Shown: piece after piece, positions 46,368 through 56,004 of the stretch | Numbering within the stretch: position 1 is the stretch's first letter | Layout: each line of letters opens with the position of its first letter | Source of the DNA: Myxococcaceae bacterium | GTDB taxonomy: Bacteria; Myxococcota; Myxococcia; Myxococcales; Myxococcaceae | Assembly: GCA_016793095.1 (NCBI GenBank) | Contig: JAEUJQ010000071.1 | Location: 124,001 to 188,000 of the forward strand | Direction: 5' to 3' | Length of the DNA: 64,000 nucleotides | Program-made: the position numbers and the translations under genes | The notes under the pieces: model-generated | Seen by the model: the letters and a program-made list of their open reading frames with translations, nothing else | What the model was told of the DNA's origin: nothing | Database searches by the model: none

Positions 46368-46903
46368 GGCTGGCTCAGCGCACTGGCCCACAGGCTTCAT
46401 CACCGCGCTCGAGGGGGACAGCGTCTTCAGGTCGGCGCGAAGGTCGAGGCGCGATACCTCCGGCTTCCTTCGGTGGCCGTCTGCCTGACGCCGGACCGCG
46501 TCTGGCACTCGGACCGCGAGCAGCCGGGGAATGCGCGGGTGCAAGCTGGACGGCGTCCGACACTCGTTGTCGCTCAGGTGTCGGACCGCGAGCAGCCGGG
46601 GGATGCGCGGGTGCAAGCTGGACGGTCTGACTCGCTGCTGCCCATGCGTTGGTCCGCGAGCAGCCGGGGGATGCGCGGGTGCCAAGCTGGACGGTCTGAC
46701 TCGCTGCTGCCCATGCGTCGGACCGCGAGCATGGATGCATGTGCCGCGAGTTCGCGCCGACGCGTTGAAGATCGGCTCCTTCGAGAGCCAGCGCTGGCCC
46801 TTCTTCAGCCTCGTCGCGCCATCGTCGTCGAGCGCGGCCAGCGGTGGTTGACGTGCCGACAGTTGTTCCCACCGGGCGTCAGCTTCGGCCAGAGTGCAAC
46901 CCC
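46368..46903. other. 536-bp gap dominated by a 68-72 bp repeat array
   Basis: No coding sequence is recognised between the DUF3060-like gene and the ATP-grasp gene. The middle (46511-46730) holds the tandem repeats listed separately. The flanks show no known element. Confidence 0.55.
46511..46730. repeat. Tandem repeat of 68-72 bp, three units and a partial
   Basis: GG(A/T)CCGCGAGCAGCCGGGG begins at 46511, 46583 and 46651, and a partial copy (GGACCGCGAGCA) at 46720. Each full unit continues ATGCGCGGGTGC and AAGCTGGACGG. CCGCG and CGCGG within each unit are inverted. The sequence is unlike the 67-bp family at 7.1 kb. Confidence 0.85.
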
Positions 46904-48148
46904 ATGCGTCACCTCGTGTTCGTCGCGCCGAAGTTCCTCGAGAACACCAACCGCTTCCTCGCGGGCTTCGCGAAGCTCGACGGGCTCAAGGTGTCAGTCA
47001 TCTCCGAGGATCCGGCGGCCGCCATCCCCGGAACGCTCAAGCCGCGGCTGCTGGGCGGCCATTACCAGGTGCAGAACCCACTGGACGGCATGCAGCTCGC
47101 GGAGGCGTGCCGCTCGCTCGCGCGGCATCTGGGCCCCATCGACCGGCTCACCGGCGCGCTCGAGCAGCTGCAGCTCCCGCTCGCCCAGGCGCGTGAGCTC
47201 ACCAGGATTCCCGGCATGGGCCTCACGCACGCGAAGCGCTTCCGCGACAAGGACGAGATGAAGCGCGTCTTGCGCGAGGCAGGCGTGCCGGTGGCGAAGA
47301 GCGACCTCGCTACCTCGCTCGACGACGTTCGCGCCGTGGGCCGTCGCCTCGGCTTCCCCCTCATCGCCAAGCCCCCCGCCGGTCTCGGCAGCCGCAGCAC
47401 CTACCGCCTCGAGTCCATGGACGACCTCGACGCGCTGCCTGAGCTGGGCCTCGTGCCCTCCGAGCGCGCCCCCGTGCAGGTCGAGCAGTTCATTCGCGGG
47501 CGAGAACACACCTGCGAGACGGTCTCCATCGGCGGCAAGACGGTGTGGCGCTCAGGCACGCGCTACTTCCCCACGCCGCTCGAGGCGCTCGAGAACCAGT
47601 GGATGCAGTACTGCGTGCTGCTGCCGCGCGAGGACGGCGACCCGTGGACGCGGTTCCACCCGGTGAACGAGGCCGCGCTCCAGGCGTTGTTCGCGGGTGG
47701 CTCCGCCGAGTCCAGCACCGCGCTCACTCACATGGAGTGGTTCCTCACCGAGAAGGACGAGCTCTTCGTCGGCGAGGTCGGCGCGCGCCCGCCCGGGGTG
47801 CACATCATGCCGCTCATGAGCCTCGCGCATGAGACGAACCTCGTGGACGACTGGTGCGAGCTCATCGCCTTCGACCGCTTCACTCCGAAGCCGCGCCGGT
47901 GGGCCGCTGGCGCCGCCTTCTTCCGGGGCCAGGGCCGTGGCCAGCGCGTCGTGTCCGTCACCGGCCTCGAGGCCGCAGTTGAGGCCGCTGGCGACGCCCT
48001 CGTCGAGCTCAAGACGCCGAAGGTGGGCATGCCGCGCGCGCCCGGCTACGAGGGTGAGGGCTCGGCCATCGTGAAGGCCGCGACCACGGACGCAGTGAAG
48101 CGCGCGCTGTTGGGCATGATCGAGCGCGTGCAGATCCGCTACGGCTGA
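46904..48148 (+). CDS. ATP-grasp carboxylate-amine ligase-like protein
   Basis: 414 residues with an N-terminal Rossmann-type preATP domain (RHLVFVAPKFLENTNRFLAG) and an ATP-grasp core at ~110-310: DKDEMKRVLREAGVPVAKS, the ATP-binding FPLIAKPPAGLGSRSTYRLE loop, VEQFIRGREHT and the metal-site region FVGEVGARPPGVH. It belongs to the broad biotin-carboxylase-like ATP-grasp group that joins a carboxylate to an amine through an acyl-phosphate. Substrate unknown. The ATG at 46904 begins MRHLVFVAPK, a natural start of this fold. Its final codons are duplicated downstream. Confidence 0.85.
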   Translation: MRHLVFVAPKFLENTNRFLAGFAKLDGLKVSVISEDPAAAIPGTLKPRLLGGHYQVQNPLDGMQLAEACRSLARHLGPIDRLTGALEQLQLPLAQARELTRIPGMGLTHAKRFRDKDEMKRVLREAGVPVAKSDLATSLDDVRAVGRRLGFPLIAKPPAGLGSRSTYRLESMDDLDALPELGLVPSERAPVQVEQFIRGREHTCETVSIGGKTVWRSGTRYFPTPLEALENQWMQYCVLLPREDGDPWTRFHPVNEAALQALFAGGSAESSTALTHMEWFLTEKDELFVGEVGARPPGVHIMPLMSLAHETNLVDDWCELIAFDRFTPKPRRWAAGAAFFRGQGRGQRVVSVTGLEAAVEAAGDALVELKTPKVGMPRAPGYEGEGSAIVKAATTDAVKRALLGMIERVQIRYG

Positions 48149-48393
48149 GCTCAGTCGAGTCGGCTGTCGAGCCGCGATGGGCGCGTTCGCTCCACGCGGG
48201 CCTGAGCGGCGACCGAGCGCGTGCAGATCGGGCTGAGGACCGAGCGCGTGCAGCCCCGCTACGGCTGACCTGCATGCGGTCGAGCCGCGACGGGCGCAGT
48301 CGTTTCCCGCCGGCCCGGGCGGCGGGGGAGGTCGATTCATCCCGACGGCAGAGCACGCTGCGGGCCGCTCGGGTGCGCGTTACCCGTCGTCCG
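48149..48393. repeat. Decayed tandem copies of the ATP-grasp gene's 3' end
   Basis: CGAGCGCGTGCAG occurs at the gene end and twice more downstream, the last followed by CCCCGCTACGGCTGA, matching the gene's own final codons and stop. GTCGAGCCGCGA(T/C)GGGCGC also occurs twice. The gap is non-coding. Confidence 0.7.
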
Positions 48394-49835
48394 GTGGCGA
48401 GACCCTCTTCCATCGTGGTGGGCGCCGGAGCCGGTGGGCTGGTGGCCGCGCTCTACCTGCAGCGCGCCGGTCATGACGTCGTGCTGCTCGAGGCGAAGGC
48501 GCGCGTCGGCGGGTGTGCGTCGGCGTTCCCCGTGAAGCAGTTCCGCTTCCTCGCGGGGGCCACGACGCTGGTCGGCCTCGAGCCGGGCATGCCGCTGGGG
48601 ATCGTGTTGAGGGAGCTCGACATCGACTTCCGCGCCCCCGTCGCTGCGCAGAACCTCACCGTGTGGCAGCGCGAGGCGCCGCTCACCCTCACCACTGACG
48701 CCAACGCCAACGACGAGCGCCTGCGCGGCCGCTTCGGCGCAGACTTCGCCCGCTTCTGGGGCGACGCCGTGCGCCTTGGCGCCGCCGGGTGGGATCTCGT
48801 GACGAAGCTCGACTTCCCCTTCACGGGCCCGGCCGACGTCGTGCGCGCGGCCTCCAGGGCCGCGGCGTGGAAGCTGGTGCCCGCGCTGCTGCGCTCGACG
48901 GACGCAGCGTTGATGGCGTCAGGCGACGTGCCGACCGAAGCCCGCGCCCTGCTCGACGAGCTGCTCCTCGTGCCGCGCGGGAGACGCCGCACCTCTTCGG
49001 CGCGCTCGGCGTCGAGTACCTGCAGCGGCCGCTCTACCTGCCCGACGGCGGGCTGGCGGCGCTCCCCGAGCGGCTCGCGGCGACCTTCGTCGAGCGCGGC
49101 GGAAAACTCGAGCTCGAGCGGCGCGTCACCCGGGTGCTCCCTGACGGCTCGGGCTTCACCGTGCAGACGGGGACCGGCGCCTTCGAGGCCCAGCACGTCG
49201 TGTTGAACCTCACCCACTGGGACGCCGCGAAGCTCGTCGCGCCCGGACTTGCCCGGCCTCTCGAGCGCGAGGTGCGACGCCACCCTGACGCCTGGGCTGC
49301 CTGCACCCTGTACCTCGGCGTTGAAGACGTCTTCGGTGACGCCGCGCCCTACCACCAGGTGCTGCTCGACGCGCCGATGCGGTCGTCCGGAGGCCAGGCG
49401 GTGTTCGTCACGCTCTCGCGCCGCGACGACCGGCTCGCGGCGCCCGAGGGGCAACGCGCCGTCACCATGAGCTGCCACACGCCGGCGCGTGAGTGGGAAG
49501 CCCTGTCGGACGCCGAACACGACGAGCGCAAAGGCCTCGTCGCCGACGAGCTGCTCGGGGCGCTCGCGCGGGCGTTTCCCGCGGTGCGGACGGCTCACAA
49601 GCCCGTCGTGATGCCCGGCACTCCTCGCACCTGGGCGTCCTTCACCGGCCGTCACGGCGGTCGCGTCGGAGGGCTCCCGTTCCGCTTCTCGACCCTGGCG
49701 CGCGGGTACCCCTCGGGCGCGTTGGGCGTCCCCGGACTCGCGCGCGTCGGAGACACCGTCTTCCCCGGCCAGAGCGTGCCCGCCTGCGCCTGGGGAGCGC
49801 GGCGCGTCGTGACGCGGTTGCTCGACCCGCGCTGA
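48394..49835 (+). pseudogene. CrtI-like FAD-dependent oxidoreductase, frameshifted
   Basis: The two halves of one phytoene desaturase/isomerase-like flavoprotein lie in different frames. The first (from GTG 48394) has the FAD-binding VVGAGAGGLVAALYLQRAGH and LLEAKARVGGCASAF; the second, from about 48980, carries FGALGVEYLQRPLYLPDGGL and ends with the FAD-contacting GDTVFPGQSVPACAWGARRV. The frame changes near 48970-48985 (LLLV-P then R-E-T-P-H-L-F), consistent with loss of one base in a GC-rich run. Restored length would be about 480 residues. Either a recent pseudogene or a sequencing error: both halves look otherwise intact. Confidence 0.75.
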
Positions 49836-49943
49836 CGGCTTGTTTGCGACGGAGCGACTCTGCTACGGGCGCTGCGCCGTCGCGAAGGGAACGCGTCGCG
49901 TGGCAGGCCCGGTTCGGCCGGTACCGGTTTCGGGGAGTGACTC

Positions 49944-52670
49944 ATGAAGCGATGGTCGTGGTGTGTCGTCAGCGCGCTGGTCGTCTCTGGCGTCGCGTGC
50001 GGGCCGAGCCGGTCAGGGACAGACGCCGGCCGCACCGGCGGAGGCTTCACCGGCGGCGGGACGGGTGGGGCGGGCGGCGGGACGACCGGCGGAGGCTTCG
50101 GTGGCTCTGGCGGCGGCACGAGCGGCGGGACGGGTGGCGGTCGCGCGGGCGGCTCCGCGGGCGGTGTCGCGGGCGGTGCGGCAGGTGGAATGGCGGGCGG
50201 CGACGCGGGCGGCTCGGCGATGGGCGGTGGCGCCGCGGGTGGGCAGGTGTTCGACGGCGGGGGGCTGAGCGGCGGTGAGACGTGCACCACCGCGGTCATC
50301 GTGCCCGGCTCGAGCGCCGTCATCACGTCCACGACCGCTGGCGCGGTGAATGACTACCTCTTCGCCTCTGGCGCAGGCTGTGCCTCGTCGACCTCGTCCT
50401 CGATGGCGCCGGACGTGGCCTACTCCGTGGTGGTGCCACCGGGGCAGCGCCTCACCGCGTCCGTCACGACGACGTGGGACGCCACCATCAACCTCATCGC
50501 GGCCCCGCCGGCCACCTGCGGTGACGACCCGGACGGCGGCGTGCTCGGCCCGGCCACCTGTCTCGCGGGCGCCGACGTCGCCGCGGCGGGCACCGACACG
50601 ACGACGTACCTGAACTCCGACGCGGTGCCGGTCACCGTCTTCGTCGTCATCGACGGCTACTCGGCGGGCGAAGGCGACTTCACGCTCGCCATCGACGTGG
50701 CGCCCCCTGCGCAGGGCGACGACTGCACCACCGCCGTCCCCGTTCAGCTCTCGGACGCCGGCGTCGCGGTGCTGCCCGCCGAGTCGATGGGCGGCTTCGG
50801 GAGTGACTTCTCGAGCGCCAACTCGCAGGACTGCGCCTTCGCCGCGGGCCCTGACCGGGTCTACTCGTTCACGATTCCGGCGGGCCTGCGCCTCACCGCG
50901 CGCGCCACCTCGAGCTTCAACCTGCTGCTGTCCACCATCGATGACGTGGCGCTCTGTGGCGCCAGCCCCGTGCAGTGCAGCGCCGCGGCCAACCAGTCCT
51001 TCTCGGGGATGACGCAGACCGAGACGCTCGTCCTCGACAACGGCGGCACGACGCCGCGCCCGGTGCTGCTCGTCGTCGACGCGACCACCGTTCCTGCTGG
51101 AGCCACCTTCGGGCTCGAGCTCTCGGTGGGGCCGGTGCCGCCTGGAGACACCTGCATGACCGCGGTGGCCGCGCCCTTCGGTGACGCTGGCGTGGTGCTG
51201 CCCGCCGAGAGCCTGAACGGCTTCGCGAGCGACTTCTCCCGGGGCAGCAACTGCGAGTTCGGCAGCGGGCCGGACCGCGTCTACGGCGTCGTGGTGCCGC
51301 CCAACCTGCGCCTGACCGCGCGCGCCATCAGCAACGACAACCTCGCGCTCTCGGCCATCGGCGACCCGCTGGAGTGCACGGCCACCACCCCGGTCTGCGT
51401 CGCGGGCGTCGACACCGTCTTCATGGGCTCGAACCAGACCGAGACGCTCACCGTCGACAACCCCACGTCCTCGCCGTTGCCGGTGCTGCTCGTGGTGGAC
51501 TCCATCGGCGCGCCCACCTCGTCCTTCTCGCTCGAGCTGTCCGCCGGGCCGATTCCGCCGGGCGAGACGTGCGCGCTGCCGCAGGCGCTCACGCTGGCGA
51601 CTGACGCCGGAGTGCCTGATGGCGGCGTGCCCGACGGCGGGGCCACGGGCTTCATCGCGCTGCAGAACGAGCCGCTGCTCGGGTACGCGAGTGACTTCTC
51701 GTTCTTCACCAACTCCATTCAGTGCACCTTCGGCAACGGACCCGACCGCGTGTTCCAGGTCCCCGTGGGGCCCGGCCAGCGGCTGCGGGCGACCGTCTCG
51801 GGCGTGGCGGATCTCGCGCTCAACCTCGTGCAAGACGCACCGACCTGCCGCATGGACCCGCTCGTCTGCCTCGCCGAGGCGGACATGAACGGCTCAGGGA
51901 CCGCGGGCATGCCGGAGGTCGAGGCGCTGCGCTACGACAACACCTCGGCCACCGCGCGGAGCATGGTGCTCATCGTCGACTCCTTCGGCTCGGCCAGCGC
52001 GCCCTTCGACCTCGACGTGCGGGTCGGCCCCATTCCACCGCCCGCCTACACGGTGTCGATGCTGTCGGGCATGTGCGACTCGTTCGCGAGCGTCACGCCG
52101 GTGCCGCTGCTCACCGACACCACCACGCCTGCGCTGTCTGACGAGTCGGTCACTGACACGCTCGCCCTGCCCTTCGCGTTCTCGTACTTCGGCCAGTCGG
52201 TGACGCACTACTCCGCGTCCAGCAACGGCTTCCTCCAGCTGTTCACCTCGGCGATGGGGATGGGCGACACGGCAGCCTCGAACGACCCGCTGCCGACGGC
52301 CGGTGCGCCCGATGGCGTCGTGGCGCCGTTCTGGGACGACTTGAACCTCATCAACGCCTCGTCCCGCGTCATCGGGGGCGTGTTCGGCTCGGGCTCGACG
52401 CGCCACCTCACCGTCCAGTGGGAGCAGGTGATGCGCTACGGCGTCATGGGCTCGTCGATGACCTTCCAGGCGCGCCTCTACGAGACGACCAACGTCATCG
52501 AGCTGCAGGCCTGCTCGCTCACGCCCGGCACGGACCCTGGCGACGCGGACCTCGAGCGCGGTCTCGAGGCCACCATCGGGCTCGAGTCGGTCGACGGCTT
52601 CGAGGCCATACAGACCTCGTACGACATGCCGTTCTGGACCGCGGGTCAGGTGATTCGCTACACGCCCTGA
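49944..52670 (+). CDS. Large lipoprotein with Gly-rich stalk and repeated beta domains
   Basis: 908 residues. Lipobox VSGVAC (Cys19), a Gly/Ala/Ser/Thr stalk to residue ~105, then four tandem ~130-150-residue beta domains that share GDxCTTA (or GETC), a P-D-R-V-Y-x-(F/V) strand and P-V-L-L-V-V-D near the end, like pre-peptidase C-terminal-type modules. The last ~200 residues form a different domain beginning PPAYTVSMLSGMCDSF, with LPFAFSYFGQSVTHYSASSN, similar to nidogen/adhesin-like modules. ATG start at 49944. Probably a surface protein; ligand unknown. Confidence 0.78.
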   Translation: MKRWSWCVVSALVVSGVACGPSRSGTDAGRTGGGFTGGGTGGAGGGTTGGGFGGSGGGTSGGTGGGRAGGSAGGVAGGAAGGMAGGDAGGSAMGGGAAGGQVFDGGGLSGGETCTTAVIVPGSSAVITSTTAGAVNDYLFASGAGCASSTSSSMAPDVAYSVVVPPGQRLTASVTTTWDATINLIAAPPATCGDDPDGGVLGPATCLAGADVAAAGTDTTTYLNSDAVPVTVFVVIDGYSAGEGDFTLAIDVAPPAQGDDCTTAVPVQLSDAGVAVLPAESMGGFGSDFSSANSQDCAFAAGPDRVYSFTIPAGLRLTARATSSFNLLLSTIDDVALCGASPVQCSAAANQSFSGMTQTETLVLDNGGTTPRPVLLVVDATTVPAGATFGLELSVGPVPPGDTCMTAVAAPFGDAGVVLPAESLNGFASDFSRGSNCEFGSGPDRVYGVVVPPNLRLTARAISNDNLALSAIGDPLECTATTPVCVAGVDTVFMGSNQTETLTVDNPTSSPLPVLLVVDSIGAPTSSFSLELSAGPIPPGETCALPQALTLATDAGVPDGGVPDGGATGFIALQNEPLLGYASDFSFFTNSIQCTFGNGPDRVFQVPVGPGQRLRATVSGVADLALNLVQDAPTCRMDPLVCLAEADMNGSGTAGMPEVEALRYDNTSATARSMVLIVDSFGSASAPFDLDVRVGPIPPPAYTVSMLSGMCDSFASVTPVPLLTDTTTPALSDESVTDTLALPFAFSYFGQSVTHYSASSNGFLQLFTSAMGMGDTAASNDPLPTAGAPDGVVAPFWDDLNLINASSRVIGGVFGSGSTRHLTVQWEQVMRYGVMGSSMTFQARLYETTNVIELQACSLTPGTDPGDADLERGLEATIGLESVDGFEAIQTSYDMPFWTAGQVIRYTP

Positions 52671-52787
52671 GGCGGGCGCCGGGCTGTCAAGTCGGTCACC
52701 TGACTGGAAGCTCGTCCGGGCAGGGAATTCCAGCGGCGGTGGCCGATCATGTGGTTGACTCACCTCGCCACTATGCCGGCTGGCGTG

Positions 52788-54833
52788 ATGTGCCCCAGTT
52801 GCGGGACGGTCAACTCGAGCGAGGCGCGCGTGTGCTCCTCGTGTCGGACGTCGCTTGCCCCGCCACCGGACGGCCGGACCTCACAGCGCAAGTCCATCGC
52901 CAACGCGCCGGCGGCCCGCTCGAAGCAGGCGCTGGCGGCGACGCCTCAGCGGCGAACGGGTGAAATCAAAGCGCCCCGCGCCGACGCGACCGCCGCGCGC
53001 ACGGAGCAGGGCGAGGACCCTGCAGCCACCGCTGCCGAAGAAGGGCTGGCCGCCACCGTCGAGCGCGACCCGGCCCCGCCGCCGCGCCCGAAGGCGACCC
53101 GGCAGAGCATGCCCAACGTGCAGGGCGTGCAGGACGTGAGCGGCCGGCGCTCCAACGCGGCGATGAAGGCCCTGCCTCGTCCACCGCCTTCGCCTCCGTC
53201 GTTGTCGTCGGGGCGTGACTCGCTCGTCGGCCAGAAGCTCCAGGAGTACATCATCAAGGAGCGCATCGGCGTCGGCGGCATGGGCGTCGTCTACAAAGCC
53301 GTCCAGTCGCTCATCAACAAAGAGGTCGCCATCAAGGTGCTGCGCAGCGACGTCGTCACGGACCCGCGTGACGTCGATCGCATGCTGGACGAGGCGCGCA
53401 TCATCAACAGCATCAAGCACCGCGGCATCATCAACATCTTCGGCGCCGGCACCCTCGAGGACGGGCGGCACTACCTCATCATGGAGCTGCTCGAGGGCGA
53501 GTCGCTCGAGCAGTTGATGCAGCGCGAGGGCACGGTGACCTCGGGCGACGCGGTGCTGATCCTCGAGGAGGTGCTCTCGGCGCTGGCCGCCGCGCACGCC
53601 GCTGGCGTGGTGCACCGCGATCTCAAGCCGGCCAACGTCTTCCTCGTGAAGGAGGGCAACAAGGTCTACGTGAAGCTGCTCGACTTCGGCCTCGCCCGTC
53701 GCCAGCAGCAGAACGTCACCCGCATCGCCGGTACGCCCGACTACATCTCGCCCGAGCACGCGCGCGGTCGCCCGGCCGGTCCGCCCGCCGATCTCTACGC
53801 CTTCGGCGTCATGTGCTTCCACATGCTCACCGGCAAGCTTCCCTTCACGGGCAACACGCCGATGGAGGTGATGGAGAAGCACGTTCACCACGAGCCGCCC
53901 GTGCCGCACGAGGTGAACCCGGCCATCCCCAAGGCCTTGTCCGAGCTCATCTTGAAGCTGCTCGCGAAAGACCCCGGCGCCCGGCCCGACGCCAACCAGG
54001 TGAAGGCCGACCTTCGCGCCGCCACCAAGCAGATGCGCAACGCCGCGACGATGATGAGCTTGATGTCCATCGAGCCGGTGGTGGGAGGCGCGCCCGCGGC
54101 CGCGAAGGGCACGAAGGGGGCCGAGAAGAGCGCCGAGAAGAGCGAGGCCGAACGGGCGCGGGAGCTCGCCGTCAAGGCCCAGGTCGAGGACGTGAAGCGG
54201 CAGGTGAAGAAGCGCTGGCCGCTGGTGGTGGGCGGCGTCATCGGCGTGTGGCTGGTGGGCGTGCTCGCCTATGCGCTGTGGCCCTCGGCCGAGGTGGAGC
54301 AGCCGAAGCCCATCAAGTTCGTGCCGAAGGGGCCGAGCGACGTGAAGGGGCCCGAGAAGAACCCGGGCACTGATCCGAAGAACCCCACCGTGGTCGCCGC
54401 CAACGACCCGAAGAACACGGGCACGGATCCGAAGAACCCGGGGCCGGGGCCTGACACGAAGGATCCGCAGGCCAACTCCACCGATCCCCAGGCGAACACG
54501 ACCGATCCAGCGTTGGTGGACGGCGACGACGCGGGCGACGAGGCGAACAGTGTTGCGGCCAAGGGCGTGCTGGCGAAGTTCGTCGACCTCAACTCGGTGG
54601 TCGACGACGTCGTCATCGGCGAGTTCCGGCGCGAGGTGCGCGAAGGCCAGAGCATCGAGAACATGCTCAGCCGCATGAACGAGGCCATCAAGTCCGACAC
54701 CGACAAGGAAGAGCTCTTCGGCCGTGCGCTCACCCGCGTCAACACGCTTTGTGAGGCGGCGAACACGAAGAAGACCCTGATCGACTGCGACGACGAGGTG
54801 CGCAAGCTGCACGAGCGCTTCTTCAAGCTGTAG
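52788..54833 (+). CDS. Ser/Thr kinase with N-terminal zinc ribbon
   Basis: About 681 residues from the ATG at 52788 (earlier in-frame ATGs at 52749 and 52773 are possible). Residues 1-20 form a zinc-ribbon with two CxxC pairs (CPSCGTVNSSEARVCSSC). A Pro/Ala-rich linker leads to the kinase domain (~150-410): GVGGMGVVYKA loop, VAIKVL lysine, HRDLKPAN catalytic loop with normal Lys, DFGLAR and SPEH. A membrane helix near 478-498 is followed by Asp/Pro/Lys/Asn repeats (TDPKNPG) and a ~95-residue helical C-terminal domain. It seems monocistronic. Confidence 0.9.
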   Translation: MCPSCGTVNSSEARVCSSCRTSLAPPPDGRTSQRKSIANAPAARSKQALAATPQRRTGEIKAPRADATAARTEQGEDPAATAAEEGLAATVERDPAPPPRPKATRQSMPNVQGVQDVSGRRSNAAMKALPRPPPSPPSLSSGRDSLVGQKLQEYIIKERIGVGGMGVVYKAVQSLINKEVAIKVLRSDVVTDPRDVDRMLDEARIINSIKHRGIINIFGAGTLEDGRHYLIMELLEGESLEQLMQREGTVTSGDAVLILEEVLSALAAAHAAGVVHRDLKPANVFLVKEGNKVYVKLLDFGLARRQQQNVTRIAGTPDYISPEHARGRPAGPPADLYAFGVMCFHMLTGKLPFTGNTPMEVMEKHVHHEPPVPHEVNPAIPKALSELILKLLAKDPGARPDANQVKADLRAATKQMRNAATMMSLMSIEPVVGGAPAAAKGTKGAEKSAEKSEAERARELAVKAQVEDVKRQVKKRWPLVVGGVIGVWLVGVLAYALWPSAEVEQPKPIKFVPKGPSDVKGPEKNPGTDPKNPTVVAANDPKNTGTDPKNPGPGPDTKDPQANSTDPQANTTDPALVDGDDAGDEANSVAAKGVLAKFVDLNSVVDDVVIGEFRREVREGQSIENMLSRMNEAIKSDTDKEELFGRALTRVNTLCEAANTKKTLIDCDDEVRKLHERFFKL

Positions 54834-54910
54834 GTCGTCCGACGCCCCGACGCGTCGCGCCCACTGCGAACGTCGACAGCACCAGCGCCCTCAAGTAGAG
54901 CCGCTCCGTC

Positions 54911-55969
54911 ATGGCCCGCGACGCGAAGAAGCTGAAGCCGGTGAAGGAGTTCAAGCCGCTCATCACGAAGAGCGACGAGCTGCCGCTGGACCCCGAGCGC
55001 CTGCGCTTCATGCACGAGACGATGGTGAAGGCGCGCTGCCTCGAGGAGCGCCTCATCGCGATGTACAAGTCCGGCCACGGCTACTTCTGGATCGGCGGGC
55101 CCGGCGAGGAGGCCTTCAACGTGCCGCTGGGCATGCTGATCAAGAAGGGCCAGGGCCCCGCGTTCGACTTCTGCCACTTCCACTACCGGCAGTCGGCGAC
55201 GCTGCTGGCGATGGGCGAGCACCCGCTCGGGGCCATTCGCCAGATGAAGAACACCGCCACCGACCCGTACTCGGGCGGGCGCAACTTCGCGGGGCACTTC
55301 TCGAAGCGGGAATGGAACATCGCGCCGGTCTCGAGCCCCATCGAGGTGCAGTACGCGATGGTGTGCGGCACGGCGCTCGCGCAGAAGCGGCTGGGCGGAG
55401 ACTCCATCAGCATCGTGACTGGCGGCGACGCGGGCACCGCCGAGGGTGACTTCGCGACGAGTCTGGTGTGGTCGAGCCGCCCGGGCGAAGAGCTGCCCGT
55501 GCTCATCCTCGTCACCAACAACAAGTGGGGCATCTCGACGCCGTACGGCCAGGTGCAGGGCGTCGAGCGCATCAGCGACCGCGGCGCCGCCTTCGGCATG
55601 CGCGCGAAGACCATCGACGGCAACGACCCCATCTCGGCCTACCTCGAGCTGAAGGAAGCCTTCGAGTACGTGCGCACCGAGCGCAAGCCGTACCTGGTGG
55701 AGGCGCGGGTCTCGCGGCTGTACGGCCACTCGTCGGCGTCGGGCGCGAACTTCGTCACCGCCGAGGCCGACTGCCTCGCGCTCTTCGAGGAGCGGCTCGA
55801 CCAGCACGGCGTGCGCTCGAAGGACGAGGCGAAGCGGCTGCGGCAGAAGTACACCGAGGAGTTCGCCGAGCTCGCCCGCCAGGCGAAGGAAGAGCCCTTC
55901 CCCGACGGCGGCACCATCTGGAACCACGTCTACGCAGGCGAGCCCGGCAAGGACCCGCTGGCCGACTGA
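54911..55969 (+). CDS. Alpha-keto-acid dehydrogenase E1 component, alpha subunit
   Basis: 352 residues of a thiamin-diphosphate-dependent decarboxylase. The cofactor-binding GGDAGTAEGDFATSLVWSS and VTNNKWGIST regions match the TPP motif of E1 alpha proteins; RFMHETMVKARCLEERLIAM and SGHGYFWIGGPGEEAFNVPL are the conserved N-terminal helix and active-site segments. It oxidatively decarboxylates branched-chain 2-oxo acids or pyruvate together with the beta subunit 35 bp downstream. The sequence looks closer to branched-chain types, but the substrate is not certain. ATG start at 54911. No E2 or E3 gene is in the window. Confidence 0.9.
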   Translation: MARDAKKLKPVKEFKPLITKSDELPLDPERLRFMHETMVKARCLEERLIAMYKSGHGYFWIGGPGEEAFNVPLGMLIKKGQGPAFDFCHFHYRQSATLLAMGEHPLGAIRQMKNTATDPYSGGRNFAGHFSKREWNIAPVSSPIEVQYAMVCGTALAQKRLGGDSISIVTGGDAGTAEGDFATSLVWSSRPGEELPVLILVTNNKWGISTPYGQVQGVERISDRGAAFGMRAKTIDGNDPISAYLELKEAFEYVRTERKPYLVEARVSRLYGHSSASGANFVTAEADCLALFEERLDQHGVRSKDEAKRLRQKYTEEFAELARQAKEEPFPDGGTIWNHVYAGEPGKDPLAD

Positions 55970-56004
55970 CCTTTCACCTTTCGCACTCGAACCGGGAGAC
56001 CACC

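Noticed and set aside
46511-46730. Possible CRISPR array
   Set aside because: Units of 68-72 bp are adjacent and similar over their whole length with no unique spacers; no cas genes.
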